Shown piece after piece: positions 45,757 to 54,020 of a stretch of DNA of 64,000 nucleotides. A model generated the notes under the pieces. It was given only the letters and a program-made list of their open reading frames with translations. It was not told where the DNA came from and did no database searches. Positions within the stretch are counted from its first letter, which is position 1; every line of letters begins with the position of its first letter. The stretch is from Streptomyces clavifer (GTDB taxonomy: Bacteria > Actinomycetota > Actinomycetes > Streptomycetales > Streptomycetaceae). Location: assembly GCA_014651175.1 (NCBI GenBank), contig BMWJ01000001.1:186001-250000 (forward strand), read 5' to 3'. Made by a program: the position numbers and the translations under genes.

Positions 45757-46803
45757 GTGAACCTCGCCTTCGTCGAGAGCCCGGTCCAGCTCCTGAACGT
45801 CCTGGAGTGGACCCACACCCGGGGAGGCCCGGCCGACACCACGGTCGTCGTCCTCCCCCCGGTCGACCCGATGTCGCGCGGTCAGCTGCGCAGGATGGTG
45901 GAGCTGGCCCGCGACGAGGGCATCACGGTCCGCTGGCAGGAGGCGCGCGGGGAGGCCGGCGCGCCTCTGAAGGCCCTGCGCGCCCTGACGGGGCTGATCC
46001 GCAGGGCCGACCGCATCGTCATCGGGGACCCGTTCTCCCGGTACGTGCAGCTGCTCCTCTCCCTGGTCCGCACCCGCCGGATCACGGTGGTCGACGACGG
46101 CACCGCCACCATGGAGTTCGTCGCCCAGCTGGCGCGCGGCGAACGCCTGGTGCGCTGGCACCGCCGCGGCAGCCGCGGCCCGCGCGAACTGCTCCTGGCC
46201 CCGGTCACCTCGGCGGCCCGCCGCAGCTTCACCCCGTCGGCGACCCGCACGGTCGAGGTGTTCACCGCGATGCCGGTGGAGGCACCGCAGGGCGTCGACA
46301 TCACGTCCAACACCTTCGCCTGGACCCGCGAGCGCTTCGGCCCGCCCCTGATCACCAAGGGTGCCGACCTGGTCGGCACGTCCCTGGTCGAGACGGGCGT
46401 GGTCGACCCGGTGCCGTACCAGGAGGCGGTGACGGCCCTGGCCCGCACCCACGGCGCGACCCGCTACTTCGCCCACCGCCGTGAATCCGCGGACAAGCTC
46501 CACGCCCTGGAAGCAGCCACCGGCCTGGAGATAGTCCGCCCCGACCTCCCCCTGGAACTGATCGCCCGCCGCGGTCCCATCGGTCACACCGTCCTCAGCT
46601 TCCCGTCCACGGTGGTCCACACCCTCCCGCTGGCCCTGGTCGGCACCGGGGTGAAGGTCGCGGTGTGCGACATAGCCCCGGAATGGCTCCGCGACACGGC
46701 CTCCCCCCGGGCGCACGGCTTCCTGAGCGGCGTCACGGAGACGGCCCGGGACGTGCAACGGCTGTCGCCGTGGCGGGTCACCGCGGTGACGGCGGAGGGC
46801 TGA
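45757..46803 (+). CDS. Putative GT52-like (sialyltransferase-type) glycosyltransferase
   Basis: 348 residues, weakly recognisable. The start NLAFVESPVQLLNVLEW resembles the TPLQ start of GT52 enzymes; VVDDGTATMEF is the usual following acidic motif; YFAHRRES corresponds to the HPRE segment and VLSFPSTVVHTLPLALVG to the SS motif. GTG 45757 lies 11 bases after the neuB-like stop with no clear SD, suggesting translation coupling. As the last gene of the CMP-Kdn block it probably uses that donor. Assignment rests on motif order only. Confidence 0.65.
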   Translation: MNLAFVESPVQLLNVLEWTHTRGGPADTTVVVLPPVDPMSRGQLRRMVELARDEGITVRWQEARGEAGAPLKALRALTGLIRRADRIVIGDPFSRYVQLLLSLVRTRRITVVDDGTATMEFVAQLARGERLVRWHRRGSRGPRELLLAPVTSAARRSFTPSATRTVEVFTAMPVEAPQGVDITSNTFAWTRERFGPPLITKGADLVGTSLVETGVVDPVPYQEAVTALARTHGATRYFAHRRESADKLHALEAATGLEIVRPDLPLELIARRGPIGHTVLSFPSTVVHTLPLALVGTGVKVAVCDIAPEWLRDTASPRAHGFLSGVTETARDVQRLSPWRVTAVTAEG

Positions 46804-47418
46804 GGGCGGGGAGACGTACGATGGAGCCCGCCGGGCGCTCCATGAACCGGCCCTGCGGATGCCGGGGAAACCGAGGACCGCTCCGGGTGGGCAGCTCGAC
46901 TGCCAGGTCACCCTGTCCGACGGACCGGGAACGTCGCGGCCGGTCGCCCATGTGGAACGCGAGTCGCCGCCCGGTGGCGTACCCGCCTACCTCGCGGCCC
47001 GAAGGAGCGGCGCCCGCTCCTTCGTCCTGTCGGCGGACGAGCACCGCCAGGCCCGGGTCGCCACCCTGGTCACCGTCTCCGCGAGGGGGGACGGGTACAA
47101 CCTCCCCACCCTCCCTGACCTGTTACGACCAGCAAGTATGACCGATTCGTGGCGAAGAGTCGCGGCTGTTGCGGTGCCCACAACTGAACGACCCCGACCA
47201 GGTGTTGATCGCACCAGGCCGGGGTCTCACCGCAAGATCCCGAAGGCGATCCCGTGGCTACCCGGCAACCTCGGCTCCGCCCTGCGCGCACCCCGCATCC
47301 TCGCGCCCGTACCCGAAGGTCAACCCCGGCTACGGCAAGAACATGACGCCGTCGCACACGTCCGGACTTCCGCACGCTGCTCCGGTCCCCCTGACGGCCC
47401 GGCCCGTCGCCCGTGCGC
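46804..47418. other. 615-bp region without a convincing gene
   Basis: Between convergent genes. Two hairpins are visible: 46821-46843 (ATGGAGC/GCTCCAT outer stem), possibly the terminator of the upstream operon, and 47000-47024 (10-bp stem). Open frames cross the region but none has consistent third-position GC or a recognisable protein. It borders an unusual low-complexity surface protein gene. Confidence 0.5.
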
Positions 47419-48852
47419 TCAGGAGCGGCAGGTCGCTTTCATCTGCGCGGCCGCGTGATGGGCCTTGCCCCAGCCGCTGGACCAGTCGTCACCCCGGTCG
47501 AGGAGCTTCACGCCGATGGTGGAGCCCTTCACCGGGAACGTACCGGCGCTGACCCACTGACCGCGCAGACCGGCCTGGTTGACGGTGAAACTGCTGTACT
47601 TCGTCGTGCGGTCGTTGGCGTCGACCAGCACGTGATACGTGGAGGGGTGCCCTCCCACGTACAGGGTCGTGTTGCTGTGCGGGATGAACACGGAGATCTG
47701 GCAGGTACGCGCTCCGGTGCCAGGCCGCCACCACCACATCACCCTGTTCTTGCCGTCCGTGGCCGTGGATCCCGACATGGGGACCGCAGCGTAACCACCG
47801 TTGCACCCGTCACGCGTCCAGGCTCCGGTCGTCCGGGTGTACCAGCCCGCTGAGCCGTCGCTGAAGTAGTTGACCTGCTTGTAGCCGCCACCGGACGGGA
47901 CGGGACAACCGTGGCCCACGACCCCCGTGTACACGACGGCGGAGGCTGCCTGCGCCTGCGCCTTCGGTGCCTGGGACGAGGCGCCGGATTTCGGGGCGGG
48001 GGCCGGCTCGTCCGCGGTGGAGGCGGCAGCGGTACTCGTCCCGGGCTCGCCGGCCCCGCCCTTCGCCTCCTTCGCAGGGGTCTCCCCTCCCGCCGTGGAG
48101 CCGGCCTCGTCCGAGCCCGGGCCGGACGCCTCCGCACCGCCGCCGGGGACCGTGGCCCCGCCGGCCTTGGGCCCCCCGCTCTGCCGGGCATCGGGTGAGG
48201 CCGCCGTGAAGGATCCTGGCGCGTCCGTGCCCCCACCGCCGAGCAGCGTGCCGGGTGCCTCGCTCGCACCGGGCCGCCCACCGTCCCCGTCGTCACCGAC
48301 GAGGATCAGGAAGGGGATGCTGACGAGCAGGACACCGGCGATCGCCGCAGCCGCCAGCAGCGCCTTGCCGGGGCGGCCCACTTCCTTGCGAGCGGGCGCG
48401 CCGGTGCCCGTGGCTGTTGCTGTGGGGCCGGGTTCCGCCCCGTCACCCTCGGCGGCGACGGCCGCCGTGGCCGGCCGCTCAACGTCCTTGGAGACCAGGG
48501 ACGTTCCGACTGGCGCGGACCTGGCGGCAACTCCGGCCCCTCCGGGATCCCCGGCCCCTTCGGACTGCCCTGATTCCTCGGGCTCCCCGGCCTTCGCGGT
48601 GCCCTCGGCAGCCACCGTGCCTGCCCCGGGCTTCTTCGGCTCCCCAGGCTCTTCGGTGCTCCCGGTACCGGCAGCCGAGCCCGCGGCTCCGGCCGCTTCG
48701 CCCCCCGGTTCCGGAGCGGAGGAGGACATGGGTCCGGCCGCAGGATCCCGCTCGCCGGACTCCGGGACAGAAACCTGTTCCGGATGGCCGGTCCCACACT
48801 CCTGCGTGGCCGGGGTCCTCTGCGTGGCCGCCGCCTCTTCGTGCTGGGCCAT
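47419..48852 (-). CDS. Low-complexity single-pass surface protein with golvesin-like C-terminal domain
   Basis: 477 residues: about 165 residues of Ala/Gly/Pro/Glu-rich cytoplasmic sequence, one transmembrane helix (about 168-187, ALLAAAAIAGVLLVSIPFLI), about 130 residues of extracellular Gly/Ala/Ser/Pro linker, then a C-terminal domain of about 160 residues with four cysteines, many Trp/Tyr residues and strands such as STYHVLVDANDRTTKYSSF and LRGQWVSAGTFPVKGSTIGV. These strands resemble golvesin/Xly-type carbohydrate-binding modules. Likely displayed at the cell surface, perhaps binding glycan. Flanked on both sides by gene-poor DNA. Confidence 0.7.
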   Translation of the reverse strand: MAQHEEAAATQRTPATQECGTGHPEQVSVPESGERDPAAGPMSSSAPEPGGEAAGAAGSAAGTGSTEEPGEPKKPGAGTVAAEGTAKAGEPEESGQSEGAGDPGGAGVAARSAPVGTSLVSKDVERPATAAVAAEGDGAEPGPTATATGTGAPARKEVGRPGKALLAAAAIAGVLLVSIPFLILVGDDGDGGRPGASEAPGTLLGGGGTDAPGSFTAASPDARQSGGPKAGGATVPGGGAEASGPGSDEAGSTAGGETPAKEAKGGAGEPGTSTAAASTADEPAPAPKSGASSQAPKAQAQAASAVVYTGVVGHGCPVPSGGGYKQVNYFSDGSAGWYTRTTGAWTRDGCNGGYAAVPMSGSTATDGKNRVMWWWRPGTGARTCQISVFIPHSNTTLYVGGHPSTYHVLVDANDRTTKYSSFTVNQAGLRGQWVSAGTFPVKGSTIGVKLLDRGDDWSSGWGKAHHAAAQMKATCRS

Positions 48853-49670
48853 GGTGATGGGCTCCTCTGCGTGACAACTGACGGGGGCGGCGTCGCGCGG
48901 CCGGCAGAGTCGCGGAGCGCGGTCCGCAACAGTTCCCGCGCCCCTCCAGCCTCACAGCGGGCGCAGCCGACAACAGCACGCCGGCGGTCTCCCGCCGTCC
49001 GCACCCGTAAACCCCCACGGGCACGGTGGATGACGCCTTCGGGGCCTGCGGCCGACGGACACGAGGCACACCGTATCGCGTGCCTGTTCGAGGGTGATCG
49101 CTCGGCCTCCTGAAGGCGCGACGGGAGTGAACAGGCTCTGTGGGAGGCGTGCCTGACGGTGCCTCCGGTAAGCGGCCGCCGGTCAGAAGACAGACCAAGG
49201 ACACGGCCCGAGGAGAGGGGCGCGTGCGCACGACGGCCCACTAACCCCTCGATGCTCCGGGGGGTACGTGCGTATTGCATCGCTGGAGCCGAGCGCGCCC
49301 GGCCCCGTGTCCCGGGTCGCCGATCAGGTCGAGGCGGTGCACCTGGGATGGCCGTCGAGCTGATCGGGCACGCGCGGGCGATGCCGGACGATGCGCGCGC
49401 ACACAGGAGAGGTCCGCCATCTCGCGGCCCGGCTGGCGGAGCCGTCACGCCGCCCTTCTCGACACGGTCGGCCGGAACCTCGGCATCCCGCGAACCCGTG
49501 CGCCATCGCACGTTGAGTCGCATCACCGCTGAGAGCTTCCTGGCGAGCCCGCGCCGCTTAACGCGCCGCCGCCGGCTGCCCGCGCGGGGAGGGGGCCGCC
49601 ACCCGCCCGCAGGCGACGGGACCGCCCTCCCGCGGCCTGGCAGGCCGTACCGGAAGCGGTCCCGTCGCGT
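48853..49670. other. 818-bp region without an intact gene; possible decayed gene around 49280-49530
   Basis: No continuous coding frame is convincing. Between about 49280 and 49530 short protein-like fragments occur on the plus strand in different frames (ELIGHARAMPDDARAH, EVRHLAARLAEPS, LLDTVGRNLGIP), as expected for a gene broken by several frameshifts. An inverted repeat CCTGTTC...GAACAGG spans about 49082-49137. The last 58 bp contain the terminator of the downstream GntR operon. Confidence 0.45.
49613..49668 (-). terminator. Terminator of the DUF1648-GntR operon
   Basis: 12-bp perfect outer stem (49613-49624 with 49657-49668) enclosing a second hairpin (CGGCCT/AGGCCG), directly after the GntR stop on the minus strand. 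Confidence 0.72.
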
Positions 49671-50051
49671 TCACGTCGGCGAGACCTCCGTGCCCATGCC
49701 CATGCCCGTGCGGACCAGGGCCAGGACCTCCTCGTCCGTGAGGCCCAGCCCCCGGGCGTCGGCGACGAGGGTTTCCACGCGGTCCAGGAGCCGGGCGCGG
49801 GCCTGGGTGTTGGGTGCGTCCAGGACCATCGCGCCGCGGCCGCGCCGTAGCTCGATCATTCCTTCGTCGCGCAGGCGCTGGTAGCCGCGCAGGACCGTGT
49901 GGATGTTGATCCCCAGCGAGTCGGACAGGGCGCGGGCCGCCGGGAGGCGGTCGCCGGGGGCCACCTCGCCGTCCGCGATGGCCCGCCGTACCCGGGCGGC
50001 GATCTGGTCGCCGAGCGGGACGGCGGAGCCGGGTTCGATGCGGAAGAGCAT
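49671..50051 (-). CDS. GntR-family regulator, YtrA subfamily
   Basis: 126 residues from ATG 50051. The winged helix is at the N-terminus (PLGDQIAARVRRAIADGEVA, then LPAARALSDSLGINIHTVLR) and is followed by only a short helical dimerisation tail, as in the YtrA subfamily, which usually sits beside transporter or membrane genes. The upstream DUF1648 gene ends two bases before this start, so the two are one operon. The operator is likely the inverted repeat in front of the DUF1648 gene. Confidence 0.88.
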   Translation of the reverse strand: MLFRIEPGSAVPLGDQIAARVRRAIADGEVAPGDRLPAARALSDSLGINIHTVLRGYQRLRDEGMIELRRGRGAMVLDAPNTQARARLLDRVETLVADARGLGLTDEEVLALVRTGMGMGTEVSPT

Positions 50052-50052
50052 G

Positions 50053-51069
50053 TCAGGGCCTCGTACTCGCATCGGTCGAAGTGGTGCCGGTCGGCGGGAC
50101 GGCCGGAACGGTGCCCGCCGTCCGGGGGATCAGTGAGTTCAGCAGGGCGGCGGCTGTGGCGGAGTCGTCCACGGTCACGGCGATCTCGCGGCCGCTCGCC
50201 CGCTTCACCACCAGCGCCTCGCCCGAGCGCAGGATGATCCCGGTGGCGCCCGGCCGGATCCGCCAGCCCCATCCGCCGAAGTCGCCGAGGGGGTTGATCG
50301 ACCGGCTCGACGCCTCGGACATGTCGGCCAGGGGCACCCGCAGCCGGGGCCGGGGGAGCACTGCGGGCGAGACTCCCAGGCCGCGGGGGCCGACGGTGAC
50401 GGTGAAGCTGGAGAAGTTCACCGTCAGCAGCCCGAGGAGGGCGAGCGGTACGGCCACCGGCCAGCCCACCGGCACGACCAGCGCGCAGCCCAGGACGGTG
50501 ATTGCCAGTCCGAGCAGGGCCAGCGGCCTGGACGAGACCGTGCGGGTCCAGCCGGCGACCTCGCCCTCGGCCAGGTCGAGCCGGCCGGTATCCGGGCCGT
50601 CCTGGCCGGAGAGACTGTCCGGCAGCGTCAGACGCCTCGTGACCAGCCATCCGACGAGGCCCAGGGCCACGCCGACGAGCAGGGCGGCGATCTGGTGCCA
50701 CAGCGGCATCCGGGCGTCGGCCGCCGCGTCGTTGGCATCGGCGTTGGCCAGCAGTACGGAGACCAGTGCGGACCCCACGAGTCCGACGGTCGCGTAAGCG
50801 GTGACGACCGACCAGCGGGCGAACGTCGCGCGCCGGGTGCCGGCGAGGACGAAGAGCGCGCCCGTGCCCACCGTCAGCCCGGCGGACAGGACGGCGAATC
50901 CGGTCCGGCCGGTGAACCCGTCCGGGACGGTGCCGGCGAAGTGCGTGGCGAGCGGATCGGGCAGCCGGTCGCGCAGAACGGCGAAGAGCACCAGTTCCAC
51001 GGTGAGCGCGACGGCGAAGGGAAGGGCTGTGAGCGCGGCCATGGTGCCGCGTCCTGTTATCTGCTTCAT
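50053..51069 (-). CDS. DUF1648-domain integral membrane protein
   Basis: 338 residues. The DUF1648 signature (RLPDPLATHFAGTVPDGFTG, N-terminal) follows a first membrane helix; three more helices follow, then a second membrane pair near residues 190-230 and a C-terminal soluble PH-like region with IILRSGEALVVKR. Function unknown; such genes are commonly controlled by YtrA-type GntR repressors and linked to envelope stress. ATG 51069 follows AAGGGGG with a five-base spacer. First gene of the operon with the GntR regulator. Confidence 0.85.
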   Translation of the reverse strand: MKQITGRGTMAALTALPFAVALTVELVLFAVLRDRLPDPLATHFAGTVPDGFTGRTGFAVLSAGLTVGTGALFVLAGTRRATFARWSVVTAYATVGLVGSALVSVLLANADANDAAADARMPLWHQIAALLVGVALGLVGWLVTRRLTLPDSLSGQDGPDTGRLDLAEGEVAGWTRTVSSRPLALLGLAITVLGCALVVPVGWPVAVPLALLGLLTVNFSSFTVTVGPRGLGVSPAVLPRPRLRVPLADMSEASSRSINPLGDFGGWGWRIRPGATGIILRSGEALVVKRASGREIAVTVDDSATAAALLNSLIPRTAGTVPAVPPTGTTSTDASTRP

Positions 51070-51079
51070 GTTTACCCCC

Positions 51080-51102
51080 TTGTTCGCATCATAGTAGAAC
51101 AA
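51080..51102 (-). promoter_or_regulatory. Inverted repeat TTGTTC-N11-GAACAA, likely GntR operator
   Basis: 6-bp arms at 51080-51085 and 51097-51102, 11 bp upstream of the DUF1648 ATG. The AT-rich core, CATAGTAGAACA, fits the pattern seen for YtrA-type regulators. Confidence 0.6.
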
Positions 51103-51312
51103 TAACGGGAAGGGGGAGTCAGGGTTGGGCTCGGCCGGGTGGAGGCCGGGCTCCGGCCTCGCGGCCCGGTCGGGAATCGCTTGAAAAGCGGGTGAGTTTA
51201 CCCACCGGGATTGCCCGTCACACGCCACAACACCATGTTTTGTTCGCCTGAGCGGCTGAAAGTTTGTTGATCTGTGGCCAGTTGAGGGGGGAGGGGGCCT
51301 ACCCTTCACTGG

Positions 51313-52566
51313 GTGAACCAGTTGAAGTCCCGCGCGTCCCAGACCGAGGCCGAGCTGCCCGGGGGAGCCGCCCTGCCCGGCTCGCTGCCCGGTGGCCTGT
51401 CCGACGACCTGCGTGCCGAGCTGATCGCCTTCCGCCGTGATCTGCACATGCACCCCGAGCTCGGCAACCAGGAGTTCCGCACCACCGCGGCCATCAAGGC
51501 CCGGCTGGAGAGAGCGGGACTGGAGCCCAGGGTGCTCCCGACCGGGACCGGACTCGTCTGTGACGTGGGGGAGTGGGACGGCGTGACGCCGATGCTGGCC
51601 CTGCGGGCCGACATCGACGCACTGCCCATCCCCGACACCAAGGCCGGCGTCCCCTACCGGTCCACCGTGCCCGACCGCGCGCACGCCTGCGGACACGACG
51701 TCCACACGACCGCCGTCCTCGGCGCCGGGCTCGTGCTCACCGAGCTCGACCGGCAAGGGCTCCTGCCGCACCCCGTGCGGCTGCTCTTCCAGCCCGCCGA
51801 GGAGGTGCTGCCCGGCGGGGCGGCCGATGCCATCGAGTCCGGGGTCCTGGAAGGTGTCGGGCGGATCCTCGGGGTGCACTGCGATCCCAAGGTGGACGTG
51901 GGGAAGATCGGGCTCCGGATCGGCGCGATCACCTCCGCGTGCGACCGGCTCGAGATCATGCTCGACGGGCCCGGCGGGCACACCGCCCGGCCGCACCTGA
52001 CCACGGATCTGGTCACCGCGGCCGCCCGGGTCGCCGTCGACGTGCCCGCCCTGCTCGCCCGCCGGGTCGACGCGCGCTCCGGGCTCGCCGTCACCTGGGG
52101 GCGGCTGGAGACCGGACACGCACCCAACGTCATCCCGCAACACGCCGAGCTGTCCGGGACCGTCCGGTGCCTCGACCTGAACGCCTGGCGCGAGGCGCCG
52201 GACCTGGTCCACGCGGCGATCGACGAGGTGGCCGGAATGCATCGGGCCAAGACCGTGATCAACTACATCCGAGGCGTGCCGCCCGTCGTGAACGACGCCG
52301 AGTCGATCGGCCTGCTGGACGCCGCCATGACCGCCCGGCGCGGATCGTATGCGATCGAGGACACCGAACAGAGCCTGGGCGGCGAGGACTTCTCCTGGTA
52401 CCTGGAGCACGTCTCCGGCGCCATGGCCAGGCTCGGAGTGCGTACGCCCGGCGACACCCGCGGTCTGGACCTGCACCGGGGGAACTTCGATGTCGACGAG
52501 GACGCGATCACGGTTGCGGTGGAGCTCTTCACCGCCTCCGCGCTGCTCGACGGCAACCGCTCGTAA
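51313..52566 (+). CDS. M20-family amidohydrolase (aminoacylase/hippurate hydrolase type)
   Basis: 417 residues. The peptidase M20/amidohydrolase pattern is complete: RRDLHMHPELGNQEFRT, RADIDALPIPD, HACGHDVHTTAVLGAG (metal ligands), FQPAEEVLPGGA with the catalytic glutamates, a dimerisation insert with GPGGHTARP, and the C-terminal SLGGEDFSWYLE. Hydrolyses N-acyl amino acids or similar amides in the cytosol. GTG 51313 lacks an SD; TACCCT at 51300-51305 with a seven-base spacer points to a leaderless transcript. Confidence 0.92.
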   Translation: MNQLKSRASQTEAELPGGAALPGSLPGGLSDDLRAELIAFRRDLHMHPELGNQEFRTTAAIKARLERAGLEPRVLPTGTGLVCDVGEWDGVTPMLALRADIDALPIPDTKAGVPYRSTVPDRAHACGHDVHTTAVLGAGLVLTELDRQGLLPHPVRLLFQPAEEVLPGGAADAIESGVLEGVGRILGVHCDPKVDVGKIGLRIGAITSACDRLEIMLDGPGGHTARPHLTTDLVTAAARVAVDVPALLARRVDARSGLAVTWGRLETGHAPNVIPQHAELSGTVRCLDLNAWREAPDLVHAAIDEVAGMHRAKTVINYIRGVPPVVNDAESIGLLDAAMTARRGSYAIEDTEQSLGGEDFSWYLEHVSGAMARLGVRTPGDTRGLDLHRGNFDVDEDAITVAVELFTASALLDGNRS

Positions 52567-52631
52567 CCGGACAGGACACCTTTCGTTCGCGACGATCCGA
52601 TAACGGCTTCCGTACAGGTCATTATCTGACA

Positions 52632-52645
52632 TCTACGCGCGTTAC
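52632..52645 (+). promoter_or_regulatory. Partial copy of the nucleoside-locus palindrome upstream of the BMP gene
   Basis: TCTACGCGCGTTAC matches 11 of 14 positions of the consensus TCTACGCGCGTAGA shared with sites at 53929-53942 and 58499-58512; the left half-site is intact. It lies about 60 bp before the TTG start. Confidence 0.45.
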
Positions 52646-52704
52646 GATCGCGGCGAAACCAGCGCCGGAAGAGGCGCTTCGGTCAGGTTTGAAGGAGCCT
52701 TCCC

Positions 52705-53757
52705 TTGCGCCGGATCACCAGGATTGCCACCGTGGGCGTTATGTCCGCGGCGCTCGCGCTCAGCGTTACCGCGTGTGGCGAATCGTCCTCCTCGTCGAGC
52801 AGCAGCTCCGACTCCAAGGACAACAAGGCCGCCATCGCCTATGACATCGGCGGTCGCGGCGACCAGTCGTTCAACGACGCCGCGTTCGCGGGTCTGGACC
52901 GCGCCGAGAAGGACCTCGGGGTCAAGGGCACCGAGGCCGAGCCCTCCGAGGGCGAGTCGGACGCGGACAAGGTCCAGCGCCTCACCTCGCTGGCCCGCGC
53001 CGGCAACAACCCGGTGATCGGCGTCGGCTTCGCCTACGCGCCCGCCATCAAGAAGGTCGCGCCGAAGTTCCCGAAGATCACCTTCGGCATCATCGACGAC
53101 GCCTCGGTGACCGGCGACAACATCGCCAACATCGTCTTCAACGAGGAGCAGGGCTCCTACCTCGCGGGTGTCGCCGCCGCCAAGGTCACCAAGACCAAGA
53201 CGGTCGGCTTCATCGGCGGTGTCGAGACCCCGCTGATCAAGAAGTTCGAGGCGGGCTACGCCCAGGGCGTCAAGGACACCGACCCGTCGGTGAAGGTCGT
53301 CCCCCAGTACCTGACCCAGCCGCCGAACTTCGACGGCTTCTCCAAGCCCGACCTCGGCAAGGCAGCGGCCCAGGGCCAGCTCGACAAGGGCGCCGACGTG
53401 GTCTACTCGGCGGCCGGTCTGGCCGGTTCCGGTGCGATCGAGGCCGTCTCCAAGGCCGGCAAGTGGAACATCGGCGTCGACTCCGACCAGTACAGCCAGG
53501 AAGGACTCGCCGCCTACAAGGAGTCCATCCTGACCTCGGTCACGAAGGACGTCGAGGACTCCGTCTTCAACCTGATCAAGTCGGTGCAGGACGGCAAGCC
53601 CGAGACCGGTGAGGTCCGCTACGGCCTCGACAAGGACGGCGTCGGCCTGGCCATGTCCAACCCGGCGTTCACCAAGATGACCGAGGTCATCGCCGCCGTG
53701 GACGAGGCGAAGAAGGCGATCATCGACGGCAAGATCACCGTCAAGACCGCCCCGTAA
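52705..53757 (+). CDS. BMP-family (nucleoside) ABC transporter substrate-binding lipoprotein
   Basis: 350 residues. TTG 52705 follows AAGGAG with an eight-base spacer; a lipobox (SVTAC) places the lipidated cysteine at residue 24, followed by a Ser-rich tether. The BMP/PnrA fold is clear: AYDIGGRGDQSFNDAAFAGL, GVGFAYAPAIKKVAP, NEEQGSYLAGVAAAKVTKTK, GVDSDQYSQEG. It captures nucleosides outside the membrane for the ABC transporter encoded downstream. A strong terminator separates it from the ATPase gene, so the binding protein can be expressed in excess. Confidence 0.95.
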   Translation: MRRITRIATVGVMSAALALSVTACGESSSSSSSSSDSKDNKAAIAYDIGGRGDQSFNDAAFAGLDRAEKDLGVKGTEAEPSEGESDADKVQRLTSLARAGNNPVIGVGFAYAPAIKKVAPKFPKITFGIIDDASVTGDNIANIVFNEEQGSYLAGVAAAKVTKTKTVGFIGGVETPLIKKFEAGYAQGVKDTDPSVKVVPQYLTQPPNFDGFSKPDLGKAAAQGQLDKGADVVYSAAGLAGSGAIEAVSKAGKWNIGVDSDQYSQEGLAAYKESILTSVTKDVEDSVFNLIKSVQDGKPETGEVRYGLDKDGVGLAMSNPAFTKMTEVIAAVDEAKKAIIDGKITVKTAP

Positions 53758-53780
53758 CGACCCCGGTCGTACGGACGGAA

Positions 53781-53827
53781 CCCCGTGGGCCCGGAGCGCG
53801 CAGCGATGCTGCTCCGGGCCCACGGGG
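53781..53827 (+). terminator. Terminator after the BMP lipoprotein gene
   Basis: 17-bp perfect stem (53781-53797 with 53811-53827), 13-base loop, 23 bp after the stop. Confidence 0.88.
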
Positions 53828-53912
53828 GTGCTCCTCGAAGAAGTTCCGCCCGATGCAGTGCTCTCTCGGACAGGCTCGAACCCGGTGTTCTGGCCGTGCC
53901 AGGCGCATGCGC

Positions 53913-53942
53913 TTGACGATTCGGCAACGCTACGCGTGTAGA
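53913..53942 (+). promoter_or_regulatory. Promoter and operator of the nucleoside ABC transporter operon
   Basis: -35 TTGACG (53913-53918), 18 bases, -10 TGTAGA (53937-53942). The -10 is embedded in GCTACGCGTGTAGA (53929-53942), a 12/14 match to the locus palindrome, so a bound regulator would block RNA polymerase. Confidence 0.65.
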
Positions 53943-54020
53943 CAGCCCTCTGGCGCGATAACTTCACCCAGCCCCCCTGCCCCTCCGCTCCCGCTCCTGT
54001 CCGGCCAAGGAGAGTGCGTC

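Noticed and set aside
46859-47458. 199-codon plus-strand open frame
   Set aside because: Third-position GC is not consistent, no family is recognised, and it runs into the 3' end of the convergent surface-protein gene.
49159-49884. 241-codon plus-strand open frame
   Set aside because: Arginine-rich and largely antisense to the GntR gene; only short protein-like fragments in other frames remain, which I treat as a possible decayed gene.
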